Notes: generated by a model not told the origin, from the sequence alone. A stretch of 64,000 nt of DNA from Candidatus Contendibacter sp. (GCA_029624765.1 JARSSO010000016.1:1-64000), one strand, 5' to 3'; shown: positions 38,202-47,914, counted from the stretch's first letter. Numbers and translations: made by a program.

Positions 38202-38834
38202 TCAGATTGGATCGTCGGTCGTCGATTGGCGACGCAGACGCTCGATCCGCGCGGCCAGCCGGTCGGTATCCTCGCGCAAGGTATCCACCGCGCTCAAAAA
38301 TTGCTCGACCGCCGGGCGCGGCGGCAAGACTCGAAGTTCGTGTTGCAGATATTCGCCGCCATTGTGTCCCAGTCTATCGCCGGTTCGCTGGCCCCAGGTC
38401 TGGAACTCACGCCAGAACCGACCGATCCGATGAGCGGTGGAGTCGCCGAACAGACGGGAAAGTGGCTCTTCCCAATCGATGTCCAGCCGCGCCAGCGCGG
38501 TTTGAAATTCTCGCCCCACGGCGGTGTCGCCCTCGATGGTGATACCGTCGCCGGCGGTTTTTTGACCACGCCATTGCCGGGCCAGGGCCAGCAGTGATCC
38601 CCGGATGTGGACGGTCGGTTCGCCAGCGTGCTGGTCCAGCACCCGAATACCATGGGCGCCGGGCAACAGATAGAGCGTCAGCCCGAAACCTTCCAGCTTG
38701 ATGGCGATGACGCTGCCTTCCAGCGCGGCTAGCCGGGCTTGGGTATCGGGATCCAGCCGCAACACCAGGTTGAGCAGGGTTTCCAGGCGGGTGGCGATGA
38801 CAGCGGAGGTCACGCGGCGATTCTCACGGTTCAA
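38202..38834 (-). CDS. ubiJ: Ubiquinone biosynthesis accessory factor UbiJ (SCP2 domain)
   Basis: Lipid-binding SCP2-domain protein that holds aerobic ubiquinone intermediates in the Ubi metabolon. The SCP2 domain covers about 15-115 ([20 protein letters not shown] in part, [28 protein letters not shown]). A C-terminal helical coiled coil (about 170-205, [18 protein letters not shown]) completes it. 210 residues. Its start overlaps the end of ubiE by four bases, the usual ubiE-ubiJ-ubiB order. Confidence 0.93.
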   Translation of the reverse strand: MNRENRRVTSAVIATRLETLLNLVLRLDPDTQARLAALEGSVIAIKLEGFGLTLYLLPGAHGIRVLDQHAGEPTVHIRGSLLALARQWRGQKTAGDGITIEGDTAVGREFQTALARLDIDWEEPLSRLFGDSTAHRIGRFWREFQTWGQRTGDRLGHNGGEYLQHELRVLPPRPAVEQFLSAVDTLREDTDRLAARIERLRRQSTTDDPI

Positions 38835-39580
38835 AACTTGTAGCCGCGATGCACCGCGACCACGCCACCGGTCAGATTGAAATACTGGCAGCGTTCGAAA
38901 CCCGCCGCTTCCATCATGCGCAGCAGGGTGTCCTGGTCCGGGTGCATACGGATGGACTCAGCCAGATAGCGATAGCTGGCGGCGTCGCTGACCACCAGTT
39001 TGCCCAGGGCCGGCAGCACGGTGAACGAATAAAGGTCATAGGCCGGTTTCAGGCCTGGTGCGACCGGATGCGAAAATTCTAGGATGATCACCCGCCCGCC
39101 GGGTTTAAGCGCGCGAACCATCGCCGCCAGCGCTCGTTCCTTGCGGGTCACGTTGCGCAGTCCGAAAGCGATGGTGATGCAATCGAAGGTGTTGTCGGGA
39201 AAGGGTAACTGCTCGGCGTCGATTTGCGCGTAAGCCACATTGCCGACGGCGCCCTCGTCCACCAGTCGTCGCCGTCCCTGACCCAACATGCTGGCGTTGA
39301 TATCGGACAAGACCACCAGGCCCTTCGGCCCCACGCGCGGCAGCATCCGGCTGGTCAAATCGCCGGTGCCGCCGGCCAGATCCAGCACTCGCTCCCCGAA
39401 GCGCACCCCACCAATGTCGATGGCGAAGCGCTTCCACAGGCGATGAATGCCCAGTGACATCAAGTCGTTCATCATGTCGTATTTGCCGGCGACCGAATCA
39501 AACACGCCGGCCACCTTGCGAGCCTTTTCGCCGGCGGCCACCGTTTGGTAACCAAAATGCGTCGTCTCGGGTTGTTCCAT
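38831..39580 (-). CDS. ubiE: Ubiquinone/menaquinone biosynthesis C-methyltransferase
   Basis: SAM-dependent C-methyltransferase of quinone synthesis. The SAM site is [35 protein letters not shown] (in part) and [13 protein letters not shown] are the other class I motifs. Family ends are conserved (FGYQTV at the N-terminus, HRGYKF at the C-terminus). The ATG at 39580 gives 249 residues; the frame is open a further 135 codons over the DUF971 gene but has no similarity there. Confidence 0.96.
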   Translation of the reverse strand: MEQPETTHFGYQTVAAGEKARKVAGVFDSVAGKYDMMNDLMSLGIHRLWKRFAIDIGGVRFGERVLDLAGGTGDLTSRMLPRVGPKGLVVLSDINASMLGQGRRRLVDEGAVGNVAYAQIDAEQLPFPDNTFDCITIAFGLRNVTRKERALAAMVRALKPGGRVIILEFSHPVAPGLKPAYDLYSFTVLPALGKLVVSDAASYRYLAESIRMHPDQDTLLRMMEAAGFERCQYFNLTGGVVAVHRGYKF

Positions 39581-39615
39581 GAATCGCGGGCGCCTCAAAA
39601 TCCAAGGATGCGAAT

Positions 39616-39972
39616 TCAAACCTGGCGTTGATAACCCGCCTCGGCCAGCCGACGCAGGTAGTCTTGCCAGTGGCTTTCCCGATCCCGGCCCAGGTCGTAC
39701 AGGACGTTCCAGGAATACAGGCCGGTCGAATGGCCGTCGTCGAACACCAGCCGCACCGCGTAATGGCCCACCGGCTCGATGGCGGCGATGTTCACCCGTT
39801 CCCTGCCGGTCACCAGCGTTTCGGTGCCGGGACCGTGGCCCCGCACCTCGGCGGAGGGCGAAAACACCCGCAGATACTCGCAGGGCAACTCGAAGCGGGC
39901 GCCGTCCTCGAACGCGACTTCCAGGACACGGGACGCCTGATGCAGCTTGATCTCGGTCGGGCGGATGCTCAT
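39616..39972 (-). CDS. DUF971 family protein
   Basis: A 118-residue DUF971 protein, the fold of the N-terminal domain of gamma-butyrobetaine hydroxylase. Family signs are [20 protein letters not shown] (in part), [17 protein letters not shown] and [20 protein letters not shown] (in part). Function is unknown; in Gammaproteobacteria it follows hslVU, as here, where its start lies 9 bases after the hslU stop. A TTG two codons upstream is an alternative start. Confidence 0.92.
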   Translation of the reverse strand: MSIRPTEIKLHQASRVLEVAFEDGARFELPCEYLRVFSPSAEVRGHGPGTETLVTGRERVNIAAIEPVGHYAVRLVFDDGHSTGLYSWNVLYDLGRDRESHWQDYLRRLAEAGYQRQV

Positions 39973-39981
39973 GGCCAAGTC

Positions 39982-41316
39982 TCACAAAATGTAACGGGTC
40001 AAATCCTCGTCCCTGATCAATTCGCCCAGATGGGCGTCCACGTAGGCGTGATCCACGGTCACCGTCTGGCCGGAGCGGTCGGGCGCCTCAAAGGAAACGG
40101 TTTCCAGCAAGCGTTCCATCACTGTATGCAGCCGACGGGCGCCGATATTCTCGGTACGCTCGTTGACCTGGTAGGCGACCTCGGCGATGCGCCGCACTCC
40201 GTCCGCCGCGAACGTCAGCTTGACCTCCTCGGTATCCAGCAGCGCGGCGTATTGCTCGGTCAGCGACGCATCCGGCTCGGTCAGAATCCGGACGAAATCC
40301 TCGACACTCAGCGCGTCCAGTTCCACCCGGATCGGCAATCGACCCTGCAACTCGGGGATCAGGTCGGAGGGCTTGGCCAGATGGAACGCCCCGGAGGCGA
40401 TGAACAGAATGTGATCGCTCCGCACCATGCCGTATTTGGTCGAAACGGTGCAGCCTTCGACCAGCGGCAGCAAATCGCGCTGCACGCCCTCGCGCGACAC
40501 GTCCGGACCGCCGTACTCGCCGCGCTTGGCGACCTTGTCGATCTCGTCGATGAACACGATGCCGTTCTGCTCCACCGCCGCCAGCGCCCGCAGCTTGAGT
40601 TCCTCTTCGTTGATCATCTTGGCCGCCTCTTCCTCCTGTAGCAACTTGAGGGCGTCCTTGACCTTGAGCTTGCGGGTCCGGGTGCGGCCACTGCTTAAAT
40701 TCTGGAACAGGTTCTGCAGTTGGCTGGTCATCTCTTCCATGCCGGGCGGTGCCATGATCTCCACCCCCACCGGCCGAACCGACACTTCGATTTCGATCTC
40801 CCGGTCGTCCAGATCGCCCTTGAGCAGGCGCTCGCGCATCTTCTGGCGCGTGCTGGAGTGATCCGCCGCCGGCGGTTCGTTGGCGAAACCGACGCCGCGC
40901 GGGCGCGGCAACAGGGTATCCATCACCCGGTCCTGCGCCGCTTCCTCGGCGCGATGGCGAACCTTTTGGGTTTCTTCCTCACGCACCATTTTCACCGCCA
41001 TGTCCATCAGGTCGCGGATGATGGATTCCACGTCACGGCCGACATAGCCGACCTCGGTGAACTTGGTGGCCTCGACCTTGATGAACGGCGCGTTGGCCAG
41101 CTTGGCCAGCCGGCGGGCGATTTCGGTCTTACCCACCCCGGTCGGGCCGATCATCAGAATATTCTTGGGCGTGATCTCGTTGCGCAATTCCGGCGCTACC
41201 CGCATCCGCCGCCAGCGGTTGCGCAGGGCGATGGCCACCGCGCGCTTGGCGGCATCCTGGCCAATGATGTGCTTGTCCAACTCCTGGGCGATTTCTCGGG
41301 GGGTCATCTCCGACAT
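39982..41316 (-). CDS. hslU: ATP-dependent protease ATPase subunit HslU
   Basis: AAA+ unfoldase that feeds proteins into HslV. Walker A GPTGVGKT is at 57-64 and Walker B is [10 protein letters not shown]. The I-domain lies between about 110 and 245, and sensor/arginine regions follow in the C-terminal part. The end is DLTRYIL, the conserved tail that inserts into HslV. 444 residues. It follows hslV by 67 bases. Confidence 0.98.
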   Translation of the reverse strand: MSEMTPREIAQELDKHIIGQDAAKRAVAIALRNRWRRMRVAPELRNEITPKNILMIGPTGVGKTEIARRLAKLANAPFIKVEATKFTEVGYVGRDVESIIRDLMDMAVKMVREEETQKVRHRAEEAAQDRVMDTLLPRPRGVGFANEPPAADHSSTRQKMRERLLKGDLDDREIEIEVSVRPVGVEIMAPPGMEEMTSQLQNLFQNLSSGRTRTRKLKVKDALKLLQEEEAAKMINEEELKLRALAAVEQNGIVFIDEIDKVAKRGEYGGPDVSREGVQRDLLPLVEGCTVSTKYGMVRSDHILFIASGAFHLAKPSDLIPELQGRLPIRVELDALSVEDFVRILTEPDASLTEQYAALLDTEEVKLTFAADGVRRIAEVAYQVNERTENIGARRLHTVMERLLETVSFEAPDRSGQTVTVDHAYVDAHLGELIRDEDLTRYIL

Positions 41317-41383
41317 GGCTCGGCTACCGTCTGGGGGTGGAACGAAAACAGCGCGGCGGGTGGGGTCCGGCGTGGGTTTTGGA

Positions 41384-41926
41384 TCATGCGCCCGCCAGTT
41401 CTTCCAGGGTCAGGTTCCCGTTGGTATAGATGCAGATGCCGGCGGCGATTTTCAAGGCGTGCTCGACGATGGTCCGGGCCTCCAGCTCAGTGTGCTCCAA
41501 CAAAGCCTGAGCGGCGGCCTGGGCGTAGGCGCCGCCCGAGCCGATCGCCGCCAGATCGCGTTCCGGTTCGATCACGTCGCCGTTGCCGGAAATGATCAGG
41601 GTTGCGTTCGGGTCGGCGACGATCAGCAACGCTTCCAGCCGTCGCAACATTCGGTCGGTGCGCCAGTCTTTCGCCAGTTCCACGGCGGCGCGGGTCAGAT
41701 TGCCGCCATGCTTTTCCAGCTTGCCCTCGAATCGCTCGAACAAGGTAAAGGCATCGGCGGTGCCGCCCGCGAATCCGGCGATCACCTTGTTCTGATAAAG
41801 TCGCCGTACCTTGCGGGCGTTGCCCTTCATCACGGTGTTGCCGAGGGTCACCTGCCCGTCGCCGCCGATCACGACCCGACCGTTGCGGCGTACGGCGATC
41901 ACCGTGGTGCCATGCAATGATTCCAT
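41384..41926 (-). CDS. hslV: ATP-dependent protease peptidase subunit HslV
   Basis: Proteasome-like threonine peptidase. The catalytic Thr is Thr7 of [14 protein letters not shown], so a six-residue propeptide must be removed; other HslV proteins have a very short or no propeptide. An internal TTG could give a shorter form. Conserved blocks [20 protein letters not shown] (in part) and [16 protein letters not shown] follow. 180 residues. Confidence 0.97.
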   Translation of the reverse strand: MESLHGTTVIAVRRNGRVVIGGDGQVTLGNTVMKGNARKVRRLYQNKVIAGFAGGTADAFTLFERFEGKLEKHGGNLTRAAVELAKDWRTDRMLRRLEALLIVADPNATLIISGNGDVIEPERDLAAIGSGGAYAQAAAQALLEHTELEARTIVEHALKIAAGICIYTNGNLTLEELAGA

Positions 41927-42008
41927 GCGGTTGCCTCCCGGTTTTACCCGGATTGTACATAATTGACTTTGGCGAAGATGGGGCCGATCGCGAAATTCTC
42001 AAGGTCGC

Positions 42009-42112
42009 TGGACAAAAAGAAACTGACCGAGTCCGTGTCTTCCGTGCCCTCCGTGGACAAAAAGAAACTGACCGAGTCCGTGTCTTCCGTGTCCTCCGTG
42101 GACAAAAAGAAG
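42009..42112. repeat. 45-bp tandem repeat, 2.3 copies
   Basis: Units begin at 42009, 42054 and 42099 (partial), each starting TGGACAAAAAG; the first two differ at about one base. Each unit contains TCCGTGTCTTCCGTG, which on the minus strand reads as three CACGGA cores at 9-base spacing. The same triple core is found at 50815-50846, so this belongs to a dispersed family. Confidence 0.9.
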
Positions 42113-42143
42113 CCCCGGTTACAAGGGGGAATGGAACCGGGGC
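42103..42143 (-). terminator. Candidate terminator downstream of the PEBP gene
   Basis: GCCCCGGTT (42112-42120) pairs with AACCGGGGC (42135-42143) around a 14-base loop. On the minus strand it is followed by TTCTTTTT, part of the tandem repeat. It lies about 120 bases after the PEBP gene stop. Confidence 0.5.
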
Positions 42144-42261
42144 GAATATGGTATCCAGTTCAGCGAACCGGATATAGCCCGCTCAGGGAGGGAAGCGGAC
42201 AGGCGTAAGGGCTTACGCTTGATAACTAAGATGGGGATGATCCGAAAAAGTTCAATGGGGC

Positions 42262-42738
42262 TCAGCGTGAACGCTGATACGTCCCCACTAGTTCGGCGCT
42301 GGCCAGGATATGTCCCCGCATCGCCTGCTCCAAAACGGCCTTGGTGGGTTTGCCCAGGTCCGGCAACACCGTATCCAGCGCGTAGAGCTTGTGAAAGTAG
42401 CGGTGTCGACCAATCGGTGGGCACGGACCGCCATAACCGGTTCGCCCCCAATCGTTCAATCCCTGCCGCGTCCCAGCCGGCAAGTCCGTGGGAGCGATGC
42501 CCTCGGCAAGACCCGTTGCGGAGAGCGGAATGTTGTACAGCACCCAGTGGACCCAGGTCATGCGTGGCGCCGCCGGATCGGGCGCATCGGGATCGTCCAC
42601 GATCAAGGCCAAACTCTTGGTTTCGGTCGGCAGGCCCGACCAGCGCAGTTCCGGCGACGAATCCCGACCGTCGCAGGTCAGGCGGGCTGGCATCGCACCG
42701 TTGTGGGTGAAGGCAGGTGAAGTCAGCGTCAACGTCAT
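42262..42738 (-). CDS. YbhB/YbcL-family PEBP-like protein
   Basis: A 158-residue phosphatidylethanolamine-binding (Raf kinase inhibitor-like) fold protein. The anion-binding motifs DDPDAPDPAAPRMTWVHWVL (in part) and GRTGYGGPCPPIGRHRYFHK (in part) are intact. No signal peptide is seen, so it is cytoplasmic. The physiological ligand in bacteria is not known. It is divergent from the secreted Gly-rich gene. Confidence 0.93.
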   Translation of the reverse strand: MTLTLTSPAFTHNGAMPARLTCDGRDSSPELRWSGLPTETKSLALIVDDPDAPDPAAPRMTWVHWVLYNIPLSATGLAEGIAPTDLPAGTRQGLNDWGRTGYGGPCPPIGRHRYFHKLYALDTVLPDLGKPTKAVLEQAMRGHILASAELVGTYQRSR

Positions 42739-42843
42739 ATTGGTCTCCTTTCAGTGGAAATACATGCCCTTGGATCCTAAAATTTCGGTGTTGGAACAAA
42801 TCGAATTCAAAATCGGCCTTCCCCGCGCACTGAGGAAATCATC

Positions 42844-43389
42844 ATGAAAACAACAGTCATCGCCGCCATCGTTGCCCTGGGACTAAACACCATGGTCCTG
42901 AACGCCGCTCACGCCGCCGGAAGATTCCACGCGGGCGGAACCGCCGTCAGCGAAGAGGGGGCGGTCAGCGGCCGTGGCGCGGCTGTACGCGGTCCCCACG
43001 GCGGCGGCGCGGTACGCGGCGGTGGTGCGGCCGTGGACGGCCAAGGTAATTTTGTCAGCGGGCATGGGGGGGCCGCCACCGTTAAGGACAGCAGCGGCAA
43101 CGTCAAGGCCCAGGGTGTTCGTGCCGGCAAAACCACTGGCAAGGTCGGCAGTGGCGTCCAGCACCAAGGCGGCATGGCTGCTCAGGGAACCCGCGGCGCC
43201 GTCAAATCCACCGGTTCGTTCAGTACCGACGGCGCGGGCGGCGCCAGTGGTTCGCGCAGCACCTCGGCTCAAAGCAGCACGACCGACGCCAGCTACCAAG
43301 GATCGACTAGTTACCAAAAAGGTTCCGGCGCTACCCACACCAGCACCTGCACCAACGCCGCTGGCCAAACCGTACCTTGCGCCAAATAG
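42844..43389 (+). CDS. Secreted Gly/Ala/Ser-rich low-complexity protein
   Basis: I do not recognise a named family. A clear signal peptide (MKTTVIAAIVALGLN..., cleavage after AAHA near residue 24) precedes about 155 residues. These are dominated by Gly, Ala, Ser, Thr and Val, with irregular GAVSGRGAAVRG-like repeats. The C-terminus STCTNAAGQTVPCAK has the only two mature cysteines, probably a disulfide loop. The periodic GxAV pattern suggests an extended or beta-solenoid surface or periplasmic protein. It is divergent from the PEBP gene and runs toward rimO with seven bases between the stops. Confidence 0.7.
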   Translation: MKTTVIAAIVALGLNTMVLNAAHAAGRFHAGGTAVSEEGAVSGRGAAVRGPHGGGAVRGGGAAVDGQGNFVSGHGGAATVKDSSGNVKAQGVRAGKTTGKVGSGVQHQGGMAAQGTRGAVKSTGSFSTDGAGGASGSRSTSAQSSTTDASYQGSTSYQKGSGATHTSTCTNAAGQTVPCAK

Positions 43390-43396
43390 TTTGGCT

Positions 43397-44770
43397 TCAA
43401 GATTTTGCCCGCATCCCGCCGGAACGGCTGGATTTGCGTTTTGGCGCCTTGCCGCTATCGATCCTGGCGTACAGATCGTGTTCGTCGGCGTCCACGATCC
43501 GAGCCTTGGCAAACTCTCCGACCGGCAAGGCCGCGCCATCCTCGATATACACCACCCCATCGATCTCCGGAGCGTCGGCGCTGGACCGGGCGATGGTTCC
43601 CGTTTCCTCGTCGCGCGCGTCCACCAGTACTTGCACGATCCGTCCAATCCGGCGCCGCAACCGCCCGGCGCTGATCTTGGCCTGCAACGCCATCAATCGG
43701 GCTTGTCGTTCCTGCTTGACCTCCTCCGGAACCGGATCGGGCAAGGCATTGGCGGCGGCTCCCTCCACCGGCGAGTAGGTGAAACAGCCGACCCGGTCCA
43801 GTTCCGCCGCCGCCAGAAATTCCAGCAAGCGCTCGAAATCGGCCTCGGTCTCGCCGGGAAAGCCGACGATGAACGTGCTGCGCAAGGTCAGATCGGGGCA
43901 GATCTCCCGCCAGCGCCGGATCCGCGCCAGGGCATCGTCGGCGTTGACCGGCCGCTTCATGGCCTTCAGAACGGGTGGACTGGCGTGCTGCAACGGCACG
44001 TCCAGATAGGGCAGCACCCGACCTTCCGCCATCAGCGGGATCAGTTCGTCGACATGGGGATAGGGATAGACGTAATGCAGCCGCACCCACGCGCCAAGCT
44101 CGCCGAGGGCAGCGGCCAGCGGAGTCAAGTGGGTCTTGAGGGGGCGGCCGTTCCAAAACCCGGTGCGGTAACGCAGGTCCACCCCGTAGGCGCTGGTGTC
44201 CTGCGATACGATCAACAGTTCCCGCACGCCGGCCTGAACCAGGTTTTCCGCTTCCCGCAGCACCTCGCCGATTGGACGGCTAACCAGATCGCCGCGCAAC
44301 TGGGGAATGATGCAGAACGTGCAGCGGTGGTTGCAACCCTCGGCGATTTTCAGATAGGCGTAATGGCGGGGCGTGAGCTTGACGCCCTGAGGCGGTAATA
44401 AATCCAGCAATGGATCGTGCGGCCGGGGCAGATGGGCGTGGATCGCCGCCATCACTTCCTGGCAGGCGTGCGGGCCGGTCACCGCCAGCACGCTTGGGTG
44501 CAAATCGCGTACCGTGTTGCCTTTCGCGCCCAGGCAGCCGGTCACGATCACCTTGCCGTTTTCCGCCAGCGCCTCGCCGATGGCGTCCAGCGACTCGGCC
44601 ACCGCCGTGTCGATGAAGCCGCAGGTATTGACCACCACCAGATCGGCTTCCGGATAGGTCGGCGCGATGCGGTAGCCCTCGGCCCGCAACTGGGTCAGAA
44701 TCCGCTCGGAATCCACCAAGGCCTTGGGGCAGCCAAGGCTGACGAAACCGACCCTGGGTTCGCGATTCAT
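43397..44770 (-). CDS. rimO: Ribosomal protein S12 methylthiotransferase RimO
   Basis: Radical-SAM methylthiotransferase that modifies the conserved Asp of S12. An N-terminal UPF0004 domain binds an auxiliary cluster (Cys14, Cys50, Cys79). The radical-SAM cluster is Cys146, Cys150, Cys153 (CNHRCTFC). A C-terminal TRAM domain (about 375-445, [16 protein letters not shown]) follows. RimO and not MiaB is shown by the [11 protein letters not shown] start. The ATG at 44770 gives 457 residues; a GTG four codons upstream overlaps the ribosome site. Confidence 0.95.
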   Translation of the reverse strand: MNREPRVGFVSLGCPKALVDSERILTQLRAEGYRIAPTYPEADLVVVNTCGFIDTAVAESLDAIGEALAENGKVIVTGCLGAKGNTVRDLHPSVLAVTGPHACQEVMAAIHAHLPRPHDPLLDLLPPQGVKLTPRHYAYLKIAEGCNHRCTFCIIPQLRGDLVSRPIGEVLREAENLVQAGVRELLIVSQDTSAYGVDLRYRTGFWNGRPLKTHLTPLAAALGELGAWVRLHYVYPYPHVDELIPLMAEGRVLPYLDVPLQHASPPVLKAMKRPVNADDALARIRRWREICPDLTLRSTFIVGFPGETEADFERLLEFLAAAELDRVGCFTYSPVEGAAANALPDPVPEEVKQERQARLMALQAKISAGRLRRRIGRIVQVLVDARDEETGTIARSSADAPEIDGVVYIEDGAALPVGEFAKARIVDADEHDLYARIDSGKAPKRKSSRSGGMRAKS

Positions 44771-44857
44771 CGAAATCTTCACCTCAAAAAGCTTGCAAGG
44801 ACAACGGCGGCCACGCCATGGCGAGTGGGCGAATCGAAATTTGGCGTGATCGCGGCC

Positions 44858-44887
44858 TTGCGACTCAACCTTGAAACTCGCTATAGT
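44858..44887 (+). promoter_or_regulatory. Candidate sigma70 promoter of the L31 gene
   Basis: TTGCGA (44858-44863) and TATAGT (44882-44887) are separated by 18 bases, about 90 bases before the L31 start. No clear Zur-type palindrome was seen in or beside it. Confidence 0.45.
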
Positions 44888-44975
44888 TTAACGTCCTGGT
44901 AGCCCGCCAGGGGCTCATGCCCACGCGCCACGCCGGCGCTGATCGGCCCACCGTACCATGAAGGTTTTGGCATTG

Positions 44976-45221
44976 ATGAAGAAAGACACCCATCCCGCCT
45001 ACCGCGAAGTCGTATTTCAGGACATCTCCACCGACTTCTCGTTCCTCACCCGGTCCACGATTTCCACCAAGGAAACCATCCAATGGACCGACGGCAAGAC
45101 CTATCCCCTGGTCAAGGTGGAAGTATCCAGCCACTCGCATCCGTTCTACACCGGCAAGCAAAAGATCGTGGACACCGCCGGCCGCGTCGACCGCTTCCGC
45201 CGCAAGTACGGCCTGTCCTGA
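44976..45221 (+). CDS. rpmE2: 50S ribosomal protein L31 type B (zinc-free form)
   Basis: L31 paralogue of the large subunit, 81 residues from the chosen start. The family patterns [11 protein letters not shown] and [20 protein letters not shown] are present, and there is no cysteine, so the CxxC zinc site of type A L31 is absent. Type B forms replace the zinc-containing L31 when zinc is scarce in several bacteria; here it may be the only form. I chose [10 protein letters not shown] as the start by family comparison; another ATG lies six codons upstream without a ribosome site. Confidence 0.92.
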   Translation: MKKDTHPAYREVVFQDISTDFSFLTRSTISTKETIQWTDGKTYPLVKVEVSSHSHPFYTGKQKIVDTAGRVDRFRRKYGLS

Positions 45222-45396
45222 ATCCTCTTGGTCCCGTCGCCCAACAGCAGTCGACGGACCCTTTTTCGTGTCCATTCCAGCCGCGCGAACCTTGCGGCAA
45301 GTGACCTCCTGAACGGTTTTTCGCAAGCCTCTCTCCGTGGGCGCGCCGTAACATTCCACCATTGCACGGGCAAGCAGCCGCTGTCGACGATCAACA

Positions 45397-45424
45397 AAAA
45401 AGGCGATTTTCACATCGCCTTTTT
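45397..45424. terminator. Bidirectional terminator between L31 and the carboxypeptidase gene
   Basis: AAAAAGGCGAT (45397-45407) and ATCGCCTTTTT (45414-45424) form an 11-bp perfect stem with a 6-base loop and T-tracts on both strands. It suits the convergent genes on either side, although it lies 175 bases after L31. Confidence 0.85.
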
Positions 45425-45465
45425 CACTTGGGCGGTTGGGTCCAAGCCGTATTTCAGCCGGGGCC

Positions 45466-46947
45466 TCAACTCCGTCGCTTGGCGACTGCCTTTTGCGGCT
45501 TGGGCAGGGGTTCGACGCGGACTGCGGCGACCTTGGTGGTTTCCCGTTTCTCCGGCTTGACGGCTGGGGTGGCTAGCTTAACCGGTTGAACAGCCGGCTT
45601 GCCGGACGCCACGGCGGCTGGCTTGGCGACCTTGCCGGACGCCGGTACCGGCTTGGCCATGGCCAGAACCAGAGGAGCCGGCTTGACCATCGGCTTGCCG
45701 GGCGCCGCGACGACTGGCTTGGCGACCTTGGCGGGCGCTGGCTTGGCCGCGGTCAGCGGCTGCTTGATAAGTTTGATTGGCTTGGTCTCCACCAACGGGC
45801 GAGTCGCCACTGCCCGGACCGCTGCGGAAGGCCTGACGATCTCTTGGGTGCGAACGGCGACCATCGGTCTGGCGGGTAGTGCCGCTCCGGCGGCGCTGGG
45901 TTGCCGATCCGGGGCCGGCGCCTTCGGTTCCTCCCGCGCCGCTGGGCGAATCACGGCCGCGCGCGCCACGGCCAGAGCGGGTCGAACCTCGGGCTGCTCG
46001 CTCTCTTCCCCGTCCGGTTCACGCTGGACCAGGATGGGTGACGGTTCCACCGCCGGGAGCGGCGCCAGGCCATAGTGGGCAAAACCGTAATCGAGTAGCG
46101 TGCGGGCGTCACGCCACAACGCGCCAGGAGTAGGGCTGTTGAGAATGGCCACGATCAGGCGGACTCCACCGCGATCTACCTCACCGACGAAGCAGCGTCG
46201 GGCCTTGAGGGTAAACCCGGTCTTGCCGCCAAGGGTTCCCTCGTAGGAACCCAGGAGACGGTTGTGATTAACCACTGGAACCATGCGCCAGTCCCCGTAA
46301 GGACCCTGATTTGACTCGATCCGCAACGCCGCGTTGCGGGTGCGCACGATATCCGCGAACATCGGATGATTCATCGCCTGGCGAAAAATCAGCGCCAGAT
46401 CGTAGGCGGTCGCATAATGATCGTCGTTCGGCAAGCCGTGCGGGTTCATGAAATGGCTGTTGCGCGCGCCGATCTGCCAAGCCCTGGCGTTCATCAGTTC
46501 GGCAAACCCGACAACCGAACCGCCCGCGGCCTCGGCCAGGGTCTCGGCGGCGTCGTTGCCCGATTTCAGCATTAACCCGTACAACAGGTCCTGGGTCAGG
46601 GCGGCTTCGCCGGCCCGCAGCCCGATGCGGCTCGGCGGCGCGGTGGCCGCTTGCGGGCTGACCAGTATTCGGGCATTAAGGTCCAGGCGTTCCAGCGCCA
46701 CCAGCGCGGTAAGCACCTTGGTGGTGCTGGCGGGTGGCAGGCGCAAATGGGGTTCCTTGGCGAACAAGACCTCGCCGGTGGCCGGGTTCATCAACACCGC
46801 CGAAAGGGCCGCGACCTCGGGTTGCGAGGCAATCCCCCACCTCTCCTGTCCCAGCGCGGGTCCCACCACGATTCCCAAAACCAGGGCCAACGCCCTTGGG
46901 CAGGCGTTCCTTTTGGGAAGCATATTGAAAAAGAATTTTAAAAACAT
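45466..46947 (-). CDS. D-alanyl-D-alanine carboxypeptidase (S11) with repetitive Lys/Pro/Ala tail
   Basis: Periplasmic penicillin-binding protein that trims the terminal D-Ala of peptidoglycan peptides. After a signal segment (about 12-33) the catalytic domain carries Ser74-x-x-Lys77 (STTK), Ser129-Gly-Asn131 and Lys242-Thr-Gly. The domain ends near residue 312. The remaining 180 residues are low-complexity, rich in Ala, Pro, Lys and Val (KPAPAKVAKPVVAAPGKP), and end KAVAKRRS. They replace the usual PBP5 beta domain and membrane-anchoring amphipathic helix. The tail DNA repeats with a 96-base period. The basic tail might bind wall polymers; that is inference. GAGG lies eight bases before the ATG. 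Confidence 0.9.
   Translation of the reverse strand: MFLKFFFNMLPKRNACPRALALVLGIVVGPALGQERWGIASQPEVAALSAVLMNPATGEVLFAKEPHLRLPPASTTKVLTALVALERLDLNARILVSPQAATAPPSRIGLRAGEAALTQDLLYGLMLKSGNDAAETLAEAAGGSVVGFAELMNARAWQIGARNSHFMNPHGLPNDDHYATAYDLALIFRQAMNHPMFADIVRTRNAALRIESNQGPYGDWRMVPVVNHNRLLGSYEGTLGGKTGFTLKARRCFVGEVDRGGVRLIVAILNSPTPGALWRDARTLLDYGFAHYGLAPLPAVEPSPILVQREPDGEESEQPEVRPALAVARAAVIRPAAREEPKAPAPDRQPSAAGAALPARPMVAVRTQEIVRPSAAVRAVATRPLVETKPIKLIKQPLTAAKPAPAKVAKPVVAAPGKPMVKPAPLVLAMAKPVPASGKVAKPAAVASGKPAVQPVKLATPAVKPEKRETTKVAAVRVEPLPKPQKAVAKRRS
45595..45730. repeat. Near-identical 40-bp units in the carboxypeptidase tail
   Basis: Copies beginning CGGCTTGCCGG at 45595 and 45691 differ at about five of 40 bases and are 96 bases (32 codons) apart. 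They encode the KVAKP...GKP modules of the C-terminal tail. Confidence 0.7.
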
Positions 46948-47158
46948 CTAGTTGACCTCGTCGCCATCTTCAGTTCGGATTAGGTTGCCCAAGGTGCGCG
47001 GCGATAGCAACCTTGTTGCCGGATTCGCGCCGAAAGCGTGTCCTTTTATTTTGGGTGAAAATACGCCAGCCGGCTAGGGCGCGGCGCGCAAGAAATTCAT
47101 CGCTTCCCCTCGGCCAAGTCAGCGTTTCGCGGCCGATGACCGGCAACCCGCCCGGCGG

Positions 47159-47914
47159 TTATTCGGTCCGGCCACGCCGGGCGAACAGAATATCTCGGAT
47201 CGCATGCCCCAACCGCCAGCCGCGCTGCTCGAACCGAGTCAACAGCCGATACACGGGGCGCGGTGCGAAGCCATTTCCTTCGGCCTGGTTGACCAGTTCG
47301 GGAGTCGCGTTTAGAAGGTTGAGAATTGAATGAGCATAGTCCTCGCAATCCGTGGCGATATGCAATTGTCCACCCGGCTTGAGTTTATGAACCAGTAGAG
47401 TGACGAAATAACTTTGGATCAAACGCCGTTTTTGGTGCCGGGCCTTTGGCCAGGGATCGGGAAAAAAAATCTGCGCGCGGTCCAGACATTCGTCCGGTAT
47501 TTGTCGTTCCAACACTTCCAGGGCATCCACGCACATGACGCGAAGGTTGGTCAACGCCAATGCCTCGGCCCGTAACAATAAATGCCCAATACCGGGACGA
47601 TGAACCTCCAGGCCCAGATAATTCACCATTGGATCGGCGCTGGCCATGGCCGCCAGCGATTCACCGTCGCCAAAACCGATCTCCAGCACGAGTGGCGCGC
47701 GGCGCTCGAACAGGGTCGCTGGATCCAGTGGCGCGGTGCTGGCGTCGACGCCAAACCGTCCCCACAATGTCGTCAGCGCCCGGCGCTGAGCGTGGGTCAT
47801 GCGACCTTCGCGGCGAACGAAGCTGCGAACTTGAGATCTCGACCGGAAGGCAGGTTCTGAAGCATCCGATTTGAATCGAATGCTTGAAGGGTTCTGCATG
47901 TTGGTTGCATTCAT
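47159..47914 (-). CDS. trmB: tRNA (guanine-N7)-methyltransferase
   Basis: Makes m7G46 in tRNA. The SAM site is LVLEIGFGDGESLAAMA; NYLGLEVHRPGIGHLL, QIFFPDPWPKARHQKRRLIQ (in part) and the C-terminal TRFEQRGWRLGH are family hallmarks. RSFVRREGRMTHAQRRAL is the usual N-terminal part. 251 residues. The first 25 residues are variable and no ribosome site is clear, so the start is uncertain by a few codons. Confidence 0.95.
   Translation of the reverse strand: MNATNMQNPSSIRFKSDASEPAFRSRSQVRSFVRREGRMTHAQRRALTTLWGRFGVDASTAPLDPATLFERRAPLVLEIGFGDGESLAAMASADPMVNYLGLEVHRPGIGHLLLRAEALALTNLRVMCVDALEVLERQIPDECLDRAQIFFPDPWPKARHQKRRLIQSYFVTLLVHKLKPGGQLHIATDCEDYAHSILNLLNATPELVNQAEGNGFAPRPVYRLLTRFEQRGWRLGHAIRDILFARRGRTE

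Larger units (their letters stand above)
41927..42261. other. Intergenic region with tandem repeat and hairpin
   Basis: 335 bases between hslV and the PEBP gene. They hold a 45-bp tandem repeat and the hairpin listed separately. An open frame across the repeat (DKKKLTESVSSV repeated) lacks a ribosome site and family similarity, so I do not call it a gene. Confidence 0.6.

Noticed and set aside
42009-42112. CRISPR-like array
   Set aside because: Units are directly adjacent with no variable spacers, and no cas genes are in the window.
41963-42208. Small frame encoding a repeated DKKKLTESVSSV peptide
   Set aside because: It exists only because the tandem DNA repeat has a period of 45 bases; no ribosome site, no family match.
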